Source: Vibrio penaeicida
Lineage (GTDB): Bacteria > Pseudomonadota > Gammaproteobacteria > Enterobacterales > Vibrionaceae
Reading direction: 5' to 3'
NCBI RefSeq assembly: GCF_019977755.1
Contig: NZ_AP025144.1
Coordinates: 2,046,001 to 2,110,000 of the forward strand
Length of the DNA stretch: 64,000 nucleotides
The position numbers were made by a program, and so were the translations under genes. Below are positions 63,548 through 64,000 of this stretch, piece by piece; within the stretch, counting starts at the first letter, position 1, and each line of letters opens with the position of its first letter. A model generated the notes under the pieces. The model saw only the letters and a program-made list of their open reading frames with translations. It ran no database searches and was not told where the DNA came from.

Positions 63548-64000
63548 TTAAATTCGAATTGTGATGGTGCCGCTTTCTGAACGTTTGTGAGGTGCCAGTA
63601 CGCTTCCCAATGCTAGCCTTCCCCCCCCTTTTTTGAGTTGTACTTTAGGAAGGTGTCTGTATTGGGCGGTTAGGCTCCATTCAACAGAAGCGGTATTCCC
63701 AAGTAAGTCTTTGCACAACGCCTTAATTTCACGAATTCGTTCGCCATTGGGCATCATGCCGTGTACCTGTTCTTGCCCTTTAGCAACAAACTCAACCATG
63801 AAACCTGCATTGACATTCCATGCTTTTCTTCCGAGGCTCGCCCCACGCCCAAGTTCTGAATACTGCCCCTCAGGTAGGCGCTTAGAACACAAACGTGTTT
63901 GCTCACATTCCGTTAGATGCATCCACTTACCTTTAAAGTCGCGAATGATCACATCACAACCGGAAAGAGATTCCATACATGCTTGGATAGATCCTCGGCT
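63548..64000 (-). CDS. tssG: T6SS baseplate protein TssG, C-terminal part (cut by window edge)
   Basis: The frame is open from the window end to the stop at 63548, so about 151 C-terminal residues are seen. The segment LGRGASLGRKAWNVNAGFMV is followed by GNTASVEWSLTAQYRHLPKVQLKKGGGRLALGS. This matches the end of TssG, with its L-G-x-x-A/S-x-L-G-x-x-x-W and W-x-L-x-L-x-x-x-P-x-x-x-L-x... pattern. TssG joins TssK, TssF and TssE in the baseplate wedge. It precedes clpV, a common order in vibrio T6SS clusters. Confidence 0.85.
   Translation of the reverse strand, partial: SRGSIQACMESLSGCDVIIRDFKGKWMHLTECEQTRLCSKRLPEGQYSELGRGASLGRKAWNVNAGFMVEFVAKGQEQVHGMMPNGERIREIKALCKDLLGNTASVEWSLTAQYRHLPKVQLKKGGGRLALGSVLAPHKRSESGTITIRI

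Noticed and set aside
1..64000. tRNA, rRNA, CRISPR array, insertion sequence or prophage
   Set aside because: No cloverleaf-like sequence, rRNA core, regularly spaced repeats, transposase or phage structural gene was recognised on either strand.

Overview
This window is bacterial chromosomal DNA from a Vibrio or very close relative in the gammaproteobacterial family Vibrionaceae. It reads as the terminus side of the main chromosome. The order matP, lon-like ycbZ, fabA, rmf, uup, rlmKL, zapC, pyrD matches the E. coli terminus flank. So do prc, proQ, msrC, letA, letB, rsmF and yccA, tusE, yccX, rlmI. Vibrio-type families (DUF3634, DUF3466, DUF2835, the 180-kDa NAD glutamate dehydrogenase and AapJQMP) lie between them. 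A perfect MatP-binding matS site at 30107-30119 supports a Ter-macrodomain location. I see no rRNA, tRNA, CRISPR array or intact insertion sequence.

Layout. 1-3728 is an accessory edge: the 3' end of a thioesterase domain (probably NRPS), a secreted sphingomyelinase translationally coupled to a lipase-chaperone-like protein, a CRP-like site, and a small exported protein resembling the TolA C-terminal domain. 3903-24901 is mostly housekeeping: chromosome organisation (matP), unsaturated fatty acid synthesis (fabA, with adjacent FadR and FabR operators), ribosome hibernation (rmf), ribosome modification and quality control (rlmKL, uup), division (zapC), pyrimidine synthesis (pyrD), glutamate catabolism and aminopeptidase N. 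25020-35558 holds envelope proteolysis, RNA chaperone and lipid-transport functions (prc, proQ, msrC, an ABC exporter, letAB, rsmF). 35797-50867 carries a CvfB-like S1 protein, two poorly known proteins, a DAHP synthase, yajQ, a siroheme synthase with a decayed methyltransferase half, the aapJQMP amino-acid importer, yccA-tusE-yccX, a chemoreceptor and rlmI.

51008-64000 is a type VI secretion (T6SS) locus read on the minus strand: tssG (cut by the window edge), clpV/tssH, hcp/tssD, vgrG/tssI, an unrecognised 303-residue protein that may be an effector adaptor, an Rhs effector with a C-terminal EndoU-type RNase domain, and its presumed immunity gene. Downstream lies a graveyard of older Rhs tips: two further putative immunity genes, a 460-bp gapless partial copy of the Rhs core carrying a nonsense codon, a 3' toxin stub in another reading frame, and two shorter relics. 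These fit repeated replacement of the effector tip with retention of old immunity genes.

The most interesting items are the Rhs graveyard, the unrecognised VgrG-Rhs intermediate protein, the coupled sphingomyelinase/chaperone pair, the terminator hairpin squeezed between the glutamate dehydrogenase stop codon and pyrD, the degenerate siroheme synthase and the multi-hairpin element after rsmF. Functions are assigned by reading the proteins and recalling families. No database search was run.
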